From Ceratobasidium sp. AG-K (Eukaryota; Basidiomycota; Agaricomycetes; Cantharellales; Ceratobasidiaceae), in the NCBI GenBank assembly GCA_037039685.1, contig JAWNGF010000008.1, positions 1,550,001-1,614,000 on the forward strand: a stretch of DNA of 64,000 nt, in the 5' to 3' direction. The position numbers and the translations under genes were made by a program. Positions 25,576 to 38,400 of this stretch are shown piece by piece (position 1 is the first letter of the stretch; every line of letters begins with the position of its first letter). A model generated the notes under the pieces. The model was not told the origin of the DNA. It did not search any database and worked only from the letters and a program-made list of their open reading frames with translations.

Positions 25576-27384
25576 CTTTTGACGCCACCGAGGCCGAGGG
25601 CGGGACTTAGACACTCACTTGCACTGAAACCGGGTGGCTGGATTGATAGATATGACAAACACGATCACCGTAATACAGTGATGTCTTTTTTTGAACTGTT
25701 TTATTTGCGTGCCCATACGTAAACCCCCGGCACCATTGAATCTATCCTTCGTTCTCCATCGAGCCAAGCCTTTCCATACGCATACATGCCCAAGATTTGG
25801 CTTTTCAAGGCTTGGGAGCCAAAACACAGCCTGCCTCTCAGGACTGGTATGTATGACCTGACACTGAGACATCAACCGGAGCGCGTTCGGGTAACCAGCC
25901 CCAATGGCGGCATCGATAGCGGGAGGGTGTGAGTAGGAAAAGATCGATTATAGGCGAACAACACCCTTTCGCAACCATCAATTGGTCATAACGAACGTTT
26001 GTCCCACAAATTTTGCAATAATTGATGGACTATGCACTTTGTGCGGTAGATAAGCGTGAATGGCATGGTTCCTCCCACAAACATCGATTAGAATTCGTGA
26101 TATGAATACCAAGCTTCGTTTGGGGTCTTCTATACTAGTGCGATGATAACATTGATACACAGTACATTCAAGTCAACTATCTTCATCTATCAGCCGCAAA
26201 AATGTGGGGTGGGGTGACTATCGCCGAGCGCTCCACCTGCTTCGACTCATCGATTGATATTGCAGTACAACGAAAAACGCTCGCCAACTGGGTCTTTTCG
26301 CTATTCGCCTCGCCGATCTAACTCACGTTGGTGCCGAGCGTCTAAGAATCCCATCAAACTTTTTCAATCCTGCCGGTAATCAGACTACATCTGAGGAGGC
26401 ATCTGTATCAAAAGGGGGTCGAGCATTGACTATGACGTATTTTTATCCGAGTTTAATACGAGGTTCAGCGTTCTCACCTCGATTGACCTTGACGTGTGGC
26501 CGTCTAATTCCAATCTATGACGTATTCTATTTTTTTTACGCGTGAGAGAAGGCTGCAAAACGTATGATTTCACGCCTTGATGGCCTTGGCTATCGTACCC
26601 CAGATTTTAGGGACGTATAGGAAGATGCCAAGTGGAGTCTTGAGGAGCAGATTGGAGTGAGAGACGGAGCATGTAGATAAAACAGGGTTTTTGTAGGAAA
26701 TGATTGATACATGCAATCTAAGTGGCGTCGTGGTGCTATTGATTAGATGAAGCGTGCCAAGGCATTTTGTTCACGTCCGACTTACAGTTCTGTAAAGTAT
26801 TACCAATATGGGGGTGGAGGGCGAGCGGGTCCCCAGATTATCGTAGGCGTGTGAAATAGGAAAAAGAATCTATGACGCTTTGTTCCTGATGCAACCTTTC
26901 GACGTCGATTCAAGCTGGTCGATCGACTACGCCCATGAAACTCATGATTCAGTATGCGTCACCTACGTACTGATATGACACCCTCGAGGAATTAGCTGAA
27001 ACTAGAGAGTAGCTGTAAGAATGTTTACCCAAGTGTAGAAAGTATCACTTCAAAAGAAAAACAGCTTAATCCCGGCGGAGAACGCACTGCCCGAGACAGT
27101 GCGCTCGGCACAAGTGCCTCGAGGTGCCGGCACGTAATGATAAACGGGGACACGACAAATGCAAGACAAATGGAAGTCGAAACATCGTTGATATCGGGCG
27201 CGTGTATCGGCGAATGGCTGCCGCATTCCCATATACGGACATGCGCTCGTAGATTCGTGCGTGATAGCGTCGAGGTATGTGCAACTTTTGAAATGAATCC
27301 GTGGAATGACGTCACATACGCGTGACTTATATACACAGGGGATCCACCCCTTTTCTCCAACACAATCTTTGACTTTCGACCACA
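25576..27384. other. Intergenic stretch of 1.8 kb
   Basis: No supported gene. A short direct repeat TATGACGTATT occurs twice (near 26430 and 26515) in T-rich context; significance unknown. Minus-strand ORFs at 27025-27483 overlap the next gene's leader and lack motifs. Confidence 0.45.
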
Positions 27385-29300
27385 ATGACAGAGACTACTC
27401 GACCTCCTCGCCGCACTCTCAAGCTCGAGAACCTTCCTCCCAAGGGAGAAATCAAAGTGGTCGGTGTTCACACGCATATACATAACATTCGCTCATATTT
27501 TTGTAGGGGCCTCGTACACCGTCGCGTATTGACCCTAACAACCCACCATGGCCTGCATACCGTGGATATCACGAGTATTCGTTTGCTCACGTATGTAGAA
27601 CAGTTTTTTTCTACGTGAATTTATGAGCTAACGCGTCCGCAGGCAACCATGGGTGTACGCCTGCCTACAATTCTCGGCAAGGCGATCGACGATGTCTGGC
27701 GCACTGTCAATGAAAAGGCCGAGGAAAACCTTGTTGTCGATCTCGTCGAGTGTATCGAGCGTATGGATGTTCTCATGACCGATCTGAGCGAGAACAACAA
27801 GCTCCGCTTCATCATTGGTATGTGTGCCATGGAGTAAAGGGTTTTTTTTTCTCACCACATTGACAGACGACGGCGAGGGTGACATTCCTCTTTGGAACAA
27901 GGAGATTGCGAAATTCTTCCAGGGCAAAGATTTCATGACAGCACCATGGTTGTTTGCCGAGGTTTGTTTGTCGATCGATCGTCCGCCCCGTGATCTCATC
28001 GAGCTCGTTGTAGGCTTACAAGTACCGCCGTCTCCACGAATGCTTTAGCGTGAGCAAGTACTGGAAAGACTAGTAAGTCCTTTCTTGAAACTTCTAGAGA
28101 TTATCTAATTGCTGCTACAGTGACGTGTTTTTCCGCCAAAAATGCGACACATTCTCTCGGTCTTCCCAAGCGGTCTTCGAACTGTCGACGCGCTTTGCCA
28201 CGCCCCACAACATCCCATCGGGCGAGAACCAGGCCGAAGCCATCCGCCTCATTTTCCGCGAATTGACGCAAGTCTGTCTCTGGGGCAACTCGACCGATCT
28301 GAGTTTGCTCATCAACGTGGGTCTGATCGCCATCAAACGCTAATCGAACCTAATTTTATATCTCCGCAGATGACCGAGGAGGATATTAAGAAGCTTCAGT
28401 CGACCGGTGGCGATCATCTTGCTGCGACTGAGAAGAACATTCTCGGCAATGACCTCGACAAGCTCTGCGACGCTGTCGTAGGCCTCAAGGGAGGCCGCAT
28501 CGATTTTGTCCTTGACAATGCTGGCTTTGAGTTGTACTGCGATTGCGTTTACGGTATGTCACTCTACAATTCAAGCCTCCTCGTGCTCATGATGTTTCTA
28601 GCCGATTTTTTGATTCAATCTGGCCTCGCATCCCAAGTCCGCTTCCATGGCAAGCGCTTTGCGTGGTTTGTTTCGGACGTCACCCGCAAGGACTGGGACT
28701 GGCTCCTCAACTCTTGTGTGTACGGAAACCTTTTTCCTACAGCGAGCGAAGAGGAGATGGCGAGCTTGCGCGAAATGGGCAAGCGTTGGAAGCAGTATGA
28801 GAAGGAGGGCAAGTGGGTGTACGAGCAGCACGCCTTCTGGTGCACGGTAAGCACTTCGAATGCGCCCATCGACCTGAACTTATTTATTGGTGAATAGGGC
28901 TTTACATTCTGGGACCTGCACTCGGAGGCTCCTGACCTATTCCTCCATCTCTCCAAATCTGACTTGGTCATCTTCAAGGGCGATTTGAACCATCGCAAGC
29001 TGACTTATGATTGCCACGCTCCAGCCTCGACAAGCTTCGAGGAGGCAATTGGTCCCATGGCTAGCGCAGCTGGTGCACCTCGCGTATGTTCTCTCCGCAC
29101 AATCAAGTCTGATGTGGTTGTTGGTCTCGAGAGTAATGCGATGGCCGAAAAATTGGACAAGGAGGAACCTGGTTGGAAGATCAGCGGCAAATATGTAAGT
29201 CGCCCTCCGATCGGTATAGTCGACAGTGAAACTCACCTCCGATTAGGCCGTTGTATTGCTCTCTGACGGTCGCCCTGGCGAGAAGGTCAAGTTTGCCTAG
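27385..29300 (+). CDS. DUF89/ARMT1-type damage-control phosphatase
   Basis: Metal-dependent phosphatase of the DUF89 family, whose members hydrolyse harmful phosphometabolites such as fructose-1-phosphate; the animal homologue has also been described as an acidic-residue methyltransferase. Ten exons: 27385-27459, 27507-27590, 27643-27817, 27867-27961, 28014-28072, 28121-28316, 28370-28553, 28602-28846, 28898-29194, 29247-29300; 487 residues. Family blocks: ATMGVRLPTILGKAIDDVWR, APWLFAEAYKYRRL, LWGNSTDLSLL, the metal-binding DNAGFELYCD (D277, N278), FHGKRFAWFVSDV, VIFKGDLNHRKL and VCSLRTIKSDVVVGL near the end. All splice junctions keep these blocks in frame. The second subgroup-defining motif is of the ARMT1 rather than pantothenate-kinase type, judged by eye. 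Confidence 0.9.
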
Positions 29301-30272
29301 AGTTTTCCTGGAAAAACTGTATTTGCGACGAGTACTAGATTTCCATTTTCCTGCACTGTATCCGCTCTTTTTTGCTGTATTCATGTTGATAATTGTATTT
29401 TATGCTGGGGTCGACTTTTTGCGTGTGAGACTTCAGGTGCAGAGCGGCGGAGTGATGCATGTATAGGTATGCCCGCAAAGTTATGATAAGTAGAGCAGGA
29501 GGTCTTTGGGATCGAGTTTGGCTGGCCGGCGTTTTGGACGATTGGACATGCACATGACAGGATGCGATCTATGGTTGTTCATGTGAATATCAGGGAGTGG
29601 TACATACATAAAACTACATGTGGGAGTGGGGTGGATGCGTAGTTCTTTTTTATATAGTCAAGTTCACACAAAACAGTCACAGTGAGACTCTGGAGATACT
29701 GTGGAATTTTTTCAGTCATTAGAGCTTAAGAAAATAGAGGTAGTGATTGAACTAACTCCCAAATCAAGTAACTACAGGTCAGGGGTATACATGTACACCG
29801 ATTTGGGCGTGCCAGAAAAGGGGTACACATACTCTCGTGCGCAGACCAAAAGACAGCAGAAGCCCTTCAGTCCTTCGCCTCCCTTTACCAGTAACTGCGC
29901 GACCAAAACAACGAATACAGGATAACAAGCTTTGGAAGCCACAGGAAATTATCATAGGCGATGCACCGCTCCGTGCTTGCAGCTGGGTTACGTCTTTTGG
30001 CCAAATGCCTCGCTGACTCTCCCTTCATATTATCCCTACCACACCCACACCCACCCCTGGTCCCGTCGTCGCCATTATTGATAGAGTCGATTTTGAAGCC
30101 AAATTCAAGCTCGGCTGATGAAATCGCGTCACAAGTTCGTTGAGCTATTCTCGCGATAGGGGTGGTGGGTTGTAGCTGACTTGGTCCGGTGAAGCACAAA
30201 CGAGACAGCCTGGGTTGTGGTGGAATAGGTGGAGGATATAAGAAGCGGTATTGTAGTGAGGACCGAAGTAGA
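29301..30272. other. Intergenic stretch of 1 kb
   Basis: 3-prime flank of the DUF89 gene and upstream region of the next gene model. A plus-strand ORF from ATG 29961 (60 codons, Leu/Pro/Ser-rich) is open but motif-free and was not annotated. Confidence 0.4.
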
Positions 30273-31140
30273 ATGTCGTCTTCACGGGTCTGTGTTGGAG
30301 TAAGTGTGTCTGTGATATAGTCGTGAGTGTCTGGCTAACTGACTTGCCGGAGCCCGGATAAGAATTCGAGGTTGGTGGAGGCCAAGGATCCGCTCCTTCG
30401 TTTCTTGGCACGCAAAACTATTGAGAATGAAGCCCCGAATGAAGTGGATGATATAATGACGCATGCGCAGAACATGTTTGACGAACTGAATTCGACGAAG
30501 CGTGAAGGTGAAATCAATGTGTAAGTGCGGTTTCAGCTGAAGTCGGTGACGCCGGTACTGAAGCCTCGGTAGGGTCAATGCACAAATGCCGTACGATGAA
30601 GAGGGCGTTTGAGCATTGGCGACCCACATCAATGGAATCGAATCGATTGGGTCGTTATACTTGGCTCAACACAACAAAGGAAGGAGAGTTCGCGGGTCGA
30701 ATCACAAGGTGTGGGATGACAGTTGAAGATGTAGACGGGCTGCTACACGATGTCCATCAGGAGATAAATGACCTTGTGCTGCAGCACTCGGACGATGGTG
30801 AGGAGAGAAAGCTGAAGGCACGTCAAGTGCGCGAAACAATTGAAGAGTATGTCCTAATCATTGCGAGATTAAATACTACGCATGACACATGGATTCCAGA
30901 TATGCCGAAAAATGCTGGACTCGCCATGCAAAGCCCAGCTCGCTGCTGAGCGTGCCCGAGTGTGGACGGCCAGACTGCGTCGATTCTGGGGAGATGACAC
31001 AGCATATCTTGCTTCGCTGGCACCTGGACCATCACACGTCGTGGGATGCGATCGCGGATGTATCCAAAGCCATTTGTCTCGTCGACACCAAGGAGCGAAG
31101 GACGGGTCCCAGGGCGAGTTGTAATCCACCTGGCACCTAA
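30273..31140 (+). CDS. Unrecognised multi-exon protein, hypothetical
   Basis: A consistent five-exon reading: 30273-30299, 30363-30520, 30573-30606, 30680-30846, 30900-31140; 208 residues, all GT-AG introns of 51-73 nt in matching phase. The product is charged and helix-rich: DPLLRFLARKTIENEAP, DDIMTHAQNMFDELNSTKRE, MTVEDVDGLLHDVHQEINDL, RKLKARQVRETIEEYAEKC. A Cys/His segment follows (PECGRPDCVDSGEM then HILLRWHLDHHTSW) that could bind metal. I recognise no family. The end is uncertain: a donor at 31121 and acceptor near 31170 would replace the last seven residues with another short tail. The minus strand has a 190-codon ORF over the same DNA, so strand assignment rests on the splice pattern alone. 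Confidence 0.42.
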
Positions 31141-32480
31141 TCGACTACTAAATTCACTTGTACATTTAGTAGAGTCGGAACCCTCGGGGCAGCCGAATTG
31201 AGCCTCCGTAGCGCTTCCGGCGCTTTGACTCCAAATGAGGTACCAGATACCCCCGTCCATCCAGCATTGAACTCTCAGAGCATCCATTGGACATTGTTGC
31301 CCAAGAAGAAAAGTCACAGGTTGGGATTGCGGAAGGGAATGTCGTGCCGAGTTCACTCCGTAATACAAAGGTCGGTTGCGTTTCGAGAATAACACCTACA
31401 TAGAGGTGAAGCCTAGTGGAGTGGTGATGAAAGGGAGATGGTCGCCGTCCACTGTCTGACATTGTGGTTTATTTGTCCCTGATTGTCATTGTTCATGGTT
31501 TCCTTCGTGACTGATCTGTTTTGCTTGTTGACTCTTTTAATTTGGGCATTACTCGTACATCATTTCTCACCTTTTTCTTGAGCTCCGTCATCCTCGGTTT
31601 AATTTCAATAGGCGCGCGATTGTCACTCATGGGTGTTCGCCGGCGTCGGGTTGTTTGATATTTGATTTTGACCGCTCGAACGTTCTAGCCAATCACAGTA
31701 AGCTCCAACTACCGGTTCGGACTTCGACATTGAACCCGAAGAACAGCGTATCATCCCCGCAAAAATAATTGGCATTCCCCCGACTATTAGTATGCTAGTA
31801 CCTGGGCTAAAATGTACCCGCTGTTGCACTTGACTCGTAAAGTGCATCCCTTTCACCCGCACAAACAGACTTCGAGGCCATTCGTCTCAACTTCCCCGAC
31901 ACCGTGCCTCACTAACCAACCAATGCCCCTGAGTTATCCTTGGTTTGATCGTGGCGCTCAGTTGCCTGTTATGATTGCGATGGCATCAACTTTGTGAGCG
32001 TTCTCGAATTCCCAAGTCGAAGATTCGAGAGAAAGCATGGTTCAAATTGGTGAGCAATTTTAGGAGCGTGAAACCACGATGAAGACATCTTGTGTGAAAT
32101 CATCCGTTGGGCGTTGCATTCTTCGCCATCCCTCAATAGATGACAGTCGGATGCTTTGTGGGTTGGATTCAAATGAGACCTAAGCTCATCAACACAACAC
32201 GTATTCAATGCTCACTGCAATAATATTATGATAAAATGTAGGTATAGGGATACAACAGAACACCAGTGTTCAGTATGAAGGTATACTGATACAGAACGAA
32301 TACAAAACGCAAGCGCGCCAGTGCCCGTCGGATAAGAAAGGGTAGACAAAGGAGCATGCGGAAGCCTACGCCACATTAGGTAAGACTCGTTTGCTTGCTG
32401 GAACGGAAGTGATGTACAAAAGCGTACCTGGAGAAAAGTTTATTTTACTGAGAGAAGACGCATCCCGAAGTCCTTGATCA
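31141..32480. other. Intergenic stretch of 1.3 kb
   Basis: No supported gene. A minus ORF (31623-31862) contains a hydrophobic stretch (SILIVGGMPIIFAGMI) but has no splice partners that I could join. Confidence 0.4.
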
Positions 32481-32861
32481 TTACGAGCTGCGACGTTTTT
32501 GCGCTCGAGAAGTGGCGGGTGTTGAATTTGACGACGAGCTCGGGATATTTGAATGGGATTCAGGAACTCGAGGAAGCTCGAGGTGTGCAGCGGGTTGCGT
32601 CTCTGGGAGAACCGAGGCTCGGCGAGAGTACGGTGGAGGCGGAGTCAATTCGCTGGAACCAGGGCTTGGGCGGTACGGCTCCTCGCACGCAGACTCGTAG
32701 GATATGGCGTTCGCCGTTGAGCGAGGTAGTTGCATACTGCTTCGCTTCGACGCTGGAGATGACGCCTGTCGCAGACTGTCCCGTGCGTCGGTATAACGGG
32801 CGGCAGCGTGTCTTGGCGACTGGCCATAAAGGCCAAGAAAGTTGGACCCAGAGGACATCAT
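32481..32861 (-). CDS. Small Ser/Pro-rich protein, hypothetical
   Basis: Single ORF from a double ATG (32861 and 32858) to TAA, 126 residues. Composition is biased to Ser, Pro, Ala and Arg, with a PPPPYSRR motif (possible PY-type ligand for WW domains), a GSNFLGLYGQSPRHAA opening and a basic end QKRRSS. The frame stays open 23 codons further upstream through a hydrophobic stretch (LLITFLFTFTRY), which could be part of an unrecognised 5-prime exon. It faces away from the Lgl gene at 33253, so the two would share a 390-bp divergent promoter. No family recognised; the reading depends on ORF length and codon-like composition only. Confidence 0.35.
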   Translation of the reverse strand: MMSSGSNFLGLYGQSPRHAAARYTDARDSLRQASSPASKRSSMQLPRSTANAISYESACEEPYRPSPGSSELTPPPPYSRRASVLPETQPAAHLELPRVPESHSNIPSSSSNSTPATSRAQKRRSS

Positions 32862-33252
32862 AATATACCGAGTAAATGTGAAGAGAAATGTGATTAAAAG
32901 ACCGAAAGTGTCAAAAGATAGGATGTGCAAGTGTAATAGCCGAAGGAGGCGATGATCCTCGTAGAGGGGTGACTAGGATGGCCCATTAGCTGGGGGTTTA
33001 AGTATGTTGGGCAGTAACATGTTGAACCTTGATGTGCGTCCAGACTCTTTTGGGACATAGGGATCATTGCCACAACCCCTCGAAGGCACTAACCTTGGAA
33101 TGCGGACACGCACTCAAGGGGAAAACAAGGGAGAGGGATAATCGCCGGGCGGTTACTGAATTTCCTAATGGGGGAGTCTCAGCTCACGTTATCGTTCCCG
33201 CATTGGTCATCGAGCCGTCTTCGGTTCTCTACCACGACCCCACACGCGTGTA

Positions 33253-36200
33253 ATGGACTTTCTTAGAGGGCCCGACAAGGAATTCACAGGAGATATCTCT
33301 GGATCGCTGCGAGATAGGGATGCGTGGAAGCCTGGCCAATTGAAAAACCTGGGGTTGAAAGGCGAACTTGCGGTGCTTGCCCATGATGTGGTGAATGGTG
33401 TGCTTGCCGCTGGTAGGTCTCCAACAATCACGCTCGAATGCAAGCTCTTATCTCCGATTCTTAGCTACGAATAATGGATATATCTATATATTTGGATCAC
33501 CTCCTGCCACATGCTGCCTTCAGCTACAAGGGACAGCTGCAGACACAGGAATCAAACACCTGGGGCTTGTTGATTCCGCAACTCGGTTGGTTGCATGTGG
33601 TACGCCTCCCGAGGGCTCGATCATAACCGCTTTACCAACTGTTGTTAGACACAAGAAACAAATTACATGTCTGGTCGCTTGCCTCGGCTGGCCCACCGGC
33701 GTTTGAAGGGTCGTTGCACGTAGGAGATGTCGTCAAGTAAGTCCAGTTTACTTGTGAAATACAAATTTTCTTATTGCTTCACACGGTCAGTTGTATGGTT
33801 ACCTCACTGTACCACTCGCACGTTCGTCATACTCGCCTTGGCCTAACGTAACTTAACGTATCACTATTTATAGGCATTTCTGGGGCTGAAATCAGGTCGG
33901 ACAGTGACATTTGACGCGGACCGTATCCAAATATCCCCATATCAAATCCCAAATATATGGCAGAAACACGAGTTGGTGCTTCAGCGCTCTGGTGTCATCG
34001 CTTCGCCTACTACACAATCCTTCGACACGTCCCCGTCGCCAATGGTAATCGACCTCAGTATTCATCCACGAGACCTCAATTTACTCCTGATTGGGTATGA
34101 ACGGGGAATTGTTCTTTGGAACCTTGCAGAACAACAGGCTGTCGGCCATTATAGTTTGTCTCTCTTGCCTGGGGCGCCTGGTGCAATTCTCGAACCTGAC
34201 AAATCGCCGCTTTTGATGGAAGAGCGAAATCCTCCTCCTACATGCGTGGCGTGGCATCCTGATGGCAGGCTGTTCGCTATTGGTGTGTCATTTCAAACTC
34301 TAAAGCTTCGTCATTTTCATCTCAAGTTGGCTAGGCCACATGGACGGCTGTATCTCGTTTTGGTCGGTCGAGGAAGAGGACAAGCCATTGGATGTTCGCA
34401 CTGTAGATCGGACCGGAGTCCACAAGGTTGATTTTGAGGCATTTGCCGCGGCTGCAGCGCTTGCGCCTACAGAGACCGGACCCACCGTTACATATGAGCC
34501 GATTTACAAACTCACATGGACTCCTAAGGTTCCTGGTGCCGGTTTTGTTACTGCGTCTGGGGGATCTTATCTTACTGTACTCGGGGGACTCCAGCCGACA
34601 GCCCCGCCCGGTATCCCTTGCCTATACTTCCCCGCTTTTGTTGCTCCTGCCAATACGACTGTGGCTAGTGAGGGGCTTGACTCGAACCCTGCGCTGCGAG
34701 ATGCCCTCCTTGCGAGCGTGACACCAACCGCCTATGCGGAAATTTTAACCAATCCCCAGCTGTTAATCGAGGATATGGTAATCATACCTGAACATAACCA
34801 GATGCTGGTTGTAAAGTCCACGAGAGACGGCAGGCGAAAGATTTGGGTGGAGGCCCATCCACCTAATACATTTGCGGACACCGTCAACTCTCTTACGACC
34901 ATACCTGATCTCGACGAATCTCTTCCTCCGCCTCCGCAAGGTGTTCTAGATGCCAGATCTACCGGAGTATTGAGTGCAAGCCGATTGCCTGTTGAAATCA
35001 TGATGGCCGACGTAGTTGATGCACAGCTTTGCGTAGTCCCCAAGGCCGAATTAGGACATCTCGTTCGTCAGACGGTTGACCGAATGTTCCAGGCGGAAGG
35101 TGGCGCCGTCGATCAGCCAACTCAAAACTCAGACACCCAAAACGAGCGATTAAGTTGGCTCCAGATCGGCCAAGCGATGCCTAATGTTGAAGGACAGAGG
35201 AAAATGGCCAAGGTTTGAATCTTTCCGTGCATCTTCCGGCAATGAACTTATCACTTCATGCTAGTTTGAGCCAAATCGAATTATCATTGCCACCCATAGT
35301 GATGGTATCATCCGGTTCTACGACGCGAGCTCCCAGCTGCTTCTCAGCCCCACGCCACTCCGGTTTGAGCATCCACAGCCATTGTCTAACCTGACCATTG
35401 ACCCGCATTGGACAATGTCCCATCCACTCCTCCAAAAGACCCTCGCGGCTTCCCCTGCTTGCCGCCGTGTCAATGCGGCACCGGCGTATATTCATTCTCG
35501 GATCTCTTCGGTACATTTTGCACCAAAATCTCTGGATTGCGCCCTTGTACTTGCCCATGGGTGGGTCGTAGTATATCACTTTACTGCGAGCGGTACACCA
35601 GTACCATTCGAAGTCACCGAGACTATCGACAACCTGGTTGACCTACGGCCAATGAGCTTCGAGGATGAGGAGGGACTTAGACCTGTTTGTCTTATGGCGG
35701 AAAATATGAGAGGGGAGGTTACATGCGCGGCTTTGAGTGATGTTGGTGAGGCCGACCAGAATGGCGCTTGTCAATTATACTTATTTTGCGGCGCTTAGGT
35801 TTTATGGCGGTTGCATATGAGGACTGTTCGATAGTAATTATCGATGTTCGAGGTCCATCGATACTTGGTCGGTATGAACCTCATATTGAGCATGGAAAGC
35901 GGTCTGCTCAGGACGGACCTGTTCGTTCATTCCGATGGGCTCAGTGTGCACTTCCGGAAGGTATTGTTAGTTACTTGCCACCACTGCTCTGGATTGACGG
36001 GTAGCCCCCAGATAAAGCACCATCTGTCCACCTTATCTCTATTACCGAATCTGGGTTAACTCGCGTGTTTACCTTGTCCCCAAGCGCGAACTGGTCAATT
36101 CAAGGTCAACCCAGGTCAACCAAACATTCTTCACTCGCCCACCCAATCTTTACTAGAGTAGTCGATATGAGCTCTGGTGCTCCATGTGAACCTACGGCAG

Positions 36201-37313
36201 ACGGAATTCAAAATATTGCGACGGGACGCAGGCTAGGAGAATTCGGGCCCGGCTTATGGATAGCTGCGAGCCAGACGCGGCTACGGACTTATGCCGGAGT
36301 CTTGGGGCGAGAGATCGCGCATGTCGACAAGAAGCCGGGGAAGGAATTTGTTGGAATAGACATTGTTGAGAAACACGGTAAATCTTGGCGTGGTCGTTCC
36401 TGAATTATCTATATGTCTGACTACATTCATGCATAGGAGAAGCTGCGATCGTGGCATTTGAACGCGATGGCGAATCTACGATCTACTCCCTCCCTCAATT
36501 AGAAAGGATCAATGGATTCCCTATCGGGTAAGTTTTTTTACAAAAAGAATAATCGAGTCCTTGGCGCATATACAATCACATTTTGATAGGTATCCGATTG
36601 ATCGAATCGGGTTTGACTCTCAGGGAGACTTTATTGCTAGTTCAATATCAAGTCGTGGTCCACTGCACCTATTTACCTTGACAAACTTTAGCCGCGCGCA
36701 ACTTCCTCTGGTTGATATCAGCGTTCCCACCCCTATCGTTCGCGATCGACCGGATCCTGTTGATTCTGGCGGACTTGTAGCTTGGCTATGGAGCACTAAA
36801 TCCAAATCAGGCACCGAAATCGATGCGCTTTGTGAGTGGCAAGTTAGAAGTGGATTGCCCCTTAAACTTACTTGCCACCCGTAGTGGCCGGGCCGAACAG
36901 GCCGCCACCTAAAGTGAAAAAGGCGAAATATGCGCCTGCAGAAAGGTCTCCCAGTGAACCAATTACCTCCAGTCGTCTCGCTGCCTCGGGATCAGCAAGC
37001 TCCCCGCGAGGCAGTGCCTCTACTGGGAGAGATGATATTTATTCAAGGCTAACTGCGGCAGTATCTGAACGCGGGTAAGCCCGACTCTTATGCGATCGTC
37101 CTTGGATTTCCATAAACAGTGCTTTGCCTATAGGGACATGCTTTCTGGACTCGAGGACAAGTTTGGACACCTTGAGACCGCTAGCAAGGATATGCTTTCC
37201 CAGGTAAGCCCAATTCTATCCAATCATGAGCGAACCTGTTCCTTATTGATTGATGAATTTAGGCGAAACGACTGGCCGCCCAGCAGACTGCAAAAGGATG
37301 GTTTGGTTTCTAG
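33253..37313 (+). CDS. Lgl/tomosyn/Sro7-family exocytosis regulator
   Basis: WD40-fold protein that binds plasma-membrane SNAREs and controls polarised secretion. Fourteen exons: 33253-33412, 33465-33599, 33649-33736, 33791-33821, 33874-34282, 34335-35212, 35265-35745, 35799-35960, 36012-36377, 36437-36527, 36590-36831, 36885-37074, 37134-37203, 37263-37313; 1117 residues. The N-terminus has the Lgl pattern (GLKGELAVLAHDVVNGVLA, then NNGYIYIFGS, LHVWSLAS, HAFLGLKSGRTVTFD). The body contains repeated beta-propeller strands such as DLSIHPRDLNLLLIGYERG, CVAWHPDGRLFAIGHMDG and IIIATHSDGIIRFYD. The last 45 residues form a coiled, R-SNARE-like tail (ERGDMLSGLEDKFGHLETAS, KRLAAQQTAKGWFGF), as in tomosyn and Sro7. 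A 31-nt exon (33791-33821) is needed to join the propeller strands. Confidence 0.92.
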
Positions 37314-38400
37314 TACTAGTCATAGGTTGGAGTCATCAACACGCGCTCTACAATAAATTGCATTTGAACCATTAGGCCGTGCCTATTTGTTTTGTTGATT
37401 ATGCTGGGGAATACACCAATGTCGTTCACCTGATAAAGGTGAGGTAAGCTTAGCGCGCGGGAGCTTTGTAGTACGGGGCGACTGACCGCGGTACGTGTGC
37501 GTGCTCGTTTTGGTTCGATATCACCAAGATATCACGTTGTTTCCTATGGATTTTACGTGTTTACCTATCAAACAAGCAAAGACGAGTACTTCGCGCGCGT
37601 AGGTTAGCGCTTCGATCCGAATTGGGGATCATGAGAAGGCTTGAGTTCAGCCGGTTTTCCCGTTCGCGCGAATCGCTCTGCCCCGAATGGCACGTTTTTG
37701 CACTCGACCAGCTGACATCTCTTCATTTTCATATAGAAAACTCACGCCATATACTAACACTCGTGACAAAACCTATTAATGGGGTATCCTGGGTGGTAAT
37801 TTCAGCTGGTAGATGGATGCCTAGATCGTTATGTGTTGAGTTGATTCAGACTACTGTCTTTAGTGGTCCAAATTGCATGGATGTGTTCGTACCATTAAGC
37901 TTACTGTAGAGTTACTTATTGACGCAACATTGGCAAGTGACAAAGTCACCGGATGAAATGCCCGTTGAAATAATTGTTGAAGAGAAGCCTGCCTCGATCA
38001 CCTGACACGCATCAAAAGGTTTACTGCTTAAACACTAATTCTCGGATTCGTAGCGCTCCAGCGGCCACCACTACGTGACTGGCCGAATCAAGCATTTCAT
38101 GCATAATCCGGCTCTCTGCATGTTGCAGTACTCGAGTATATGAGCGCTCCAACCTGGAATTTGATTCCTGCGTTGGACCAAGAGGCTTGGACTACTGCTT
38201 CGATTTATCCCATACGCTGCGCGGCTCGCCCGGGGCCCGGTCGTTCGATATTTTCGCACCGGGATTTCTTGTGAATGTCCAATAAGTTATGCAACATGTG
38301 TAACTGCGCAACAGTGGGGGGCGCTTCTTTTAACATATTCATCGCGGCGAAGATATTTAAAGGATGCAGTTTTACTACCCAAACACAAAACTCTCTCACC
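37314..38400. other. Intergenic stretch of 1.1 kb
   Basis: No supported gene. A plus ORF at 37622-37909 has no motif. The last 50 bp hold the P450 promoter. Confidence 0.45.
38354..38361 (+). promoter_or_regulatory. TATA-like element of the first P450 gene
   Basis: TATTTAAA located 40 bp before the ATG at 38401, the usual distance for a core promoter with a short leader. Confidence 0.4.

Noticed and set aside
30823..31395. Minus-strand 190-codon ORF
   Set aside because: No recognisable motif, and the plus strand offers a multi-intron model with consistent phases; kept as an open question in findings.
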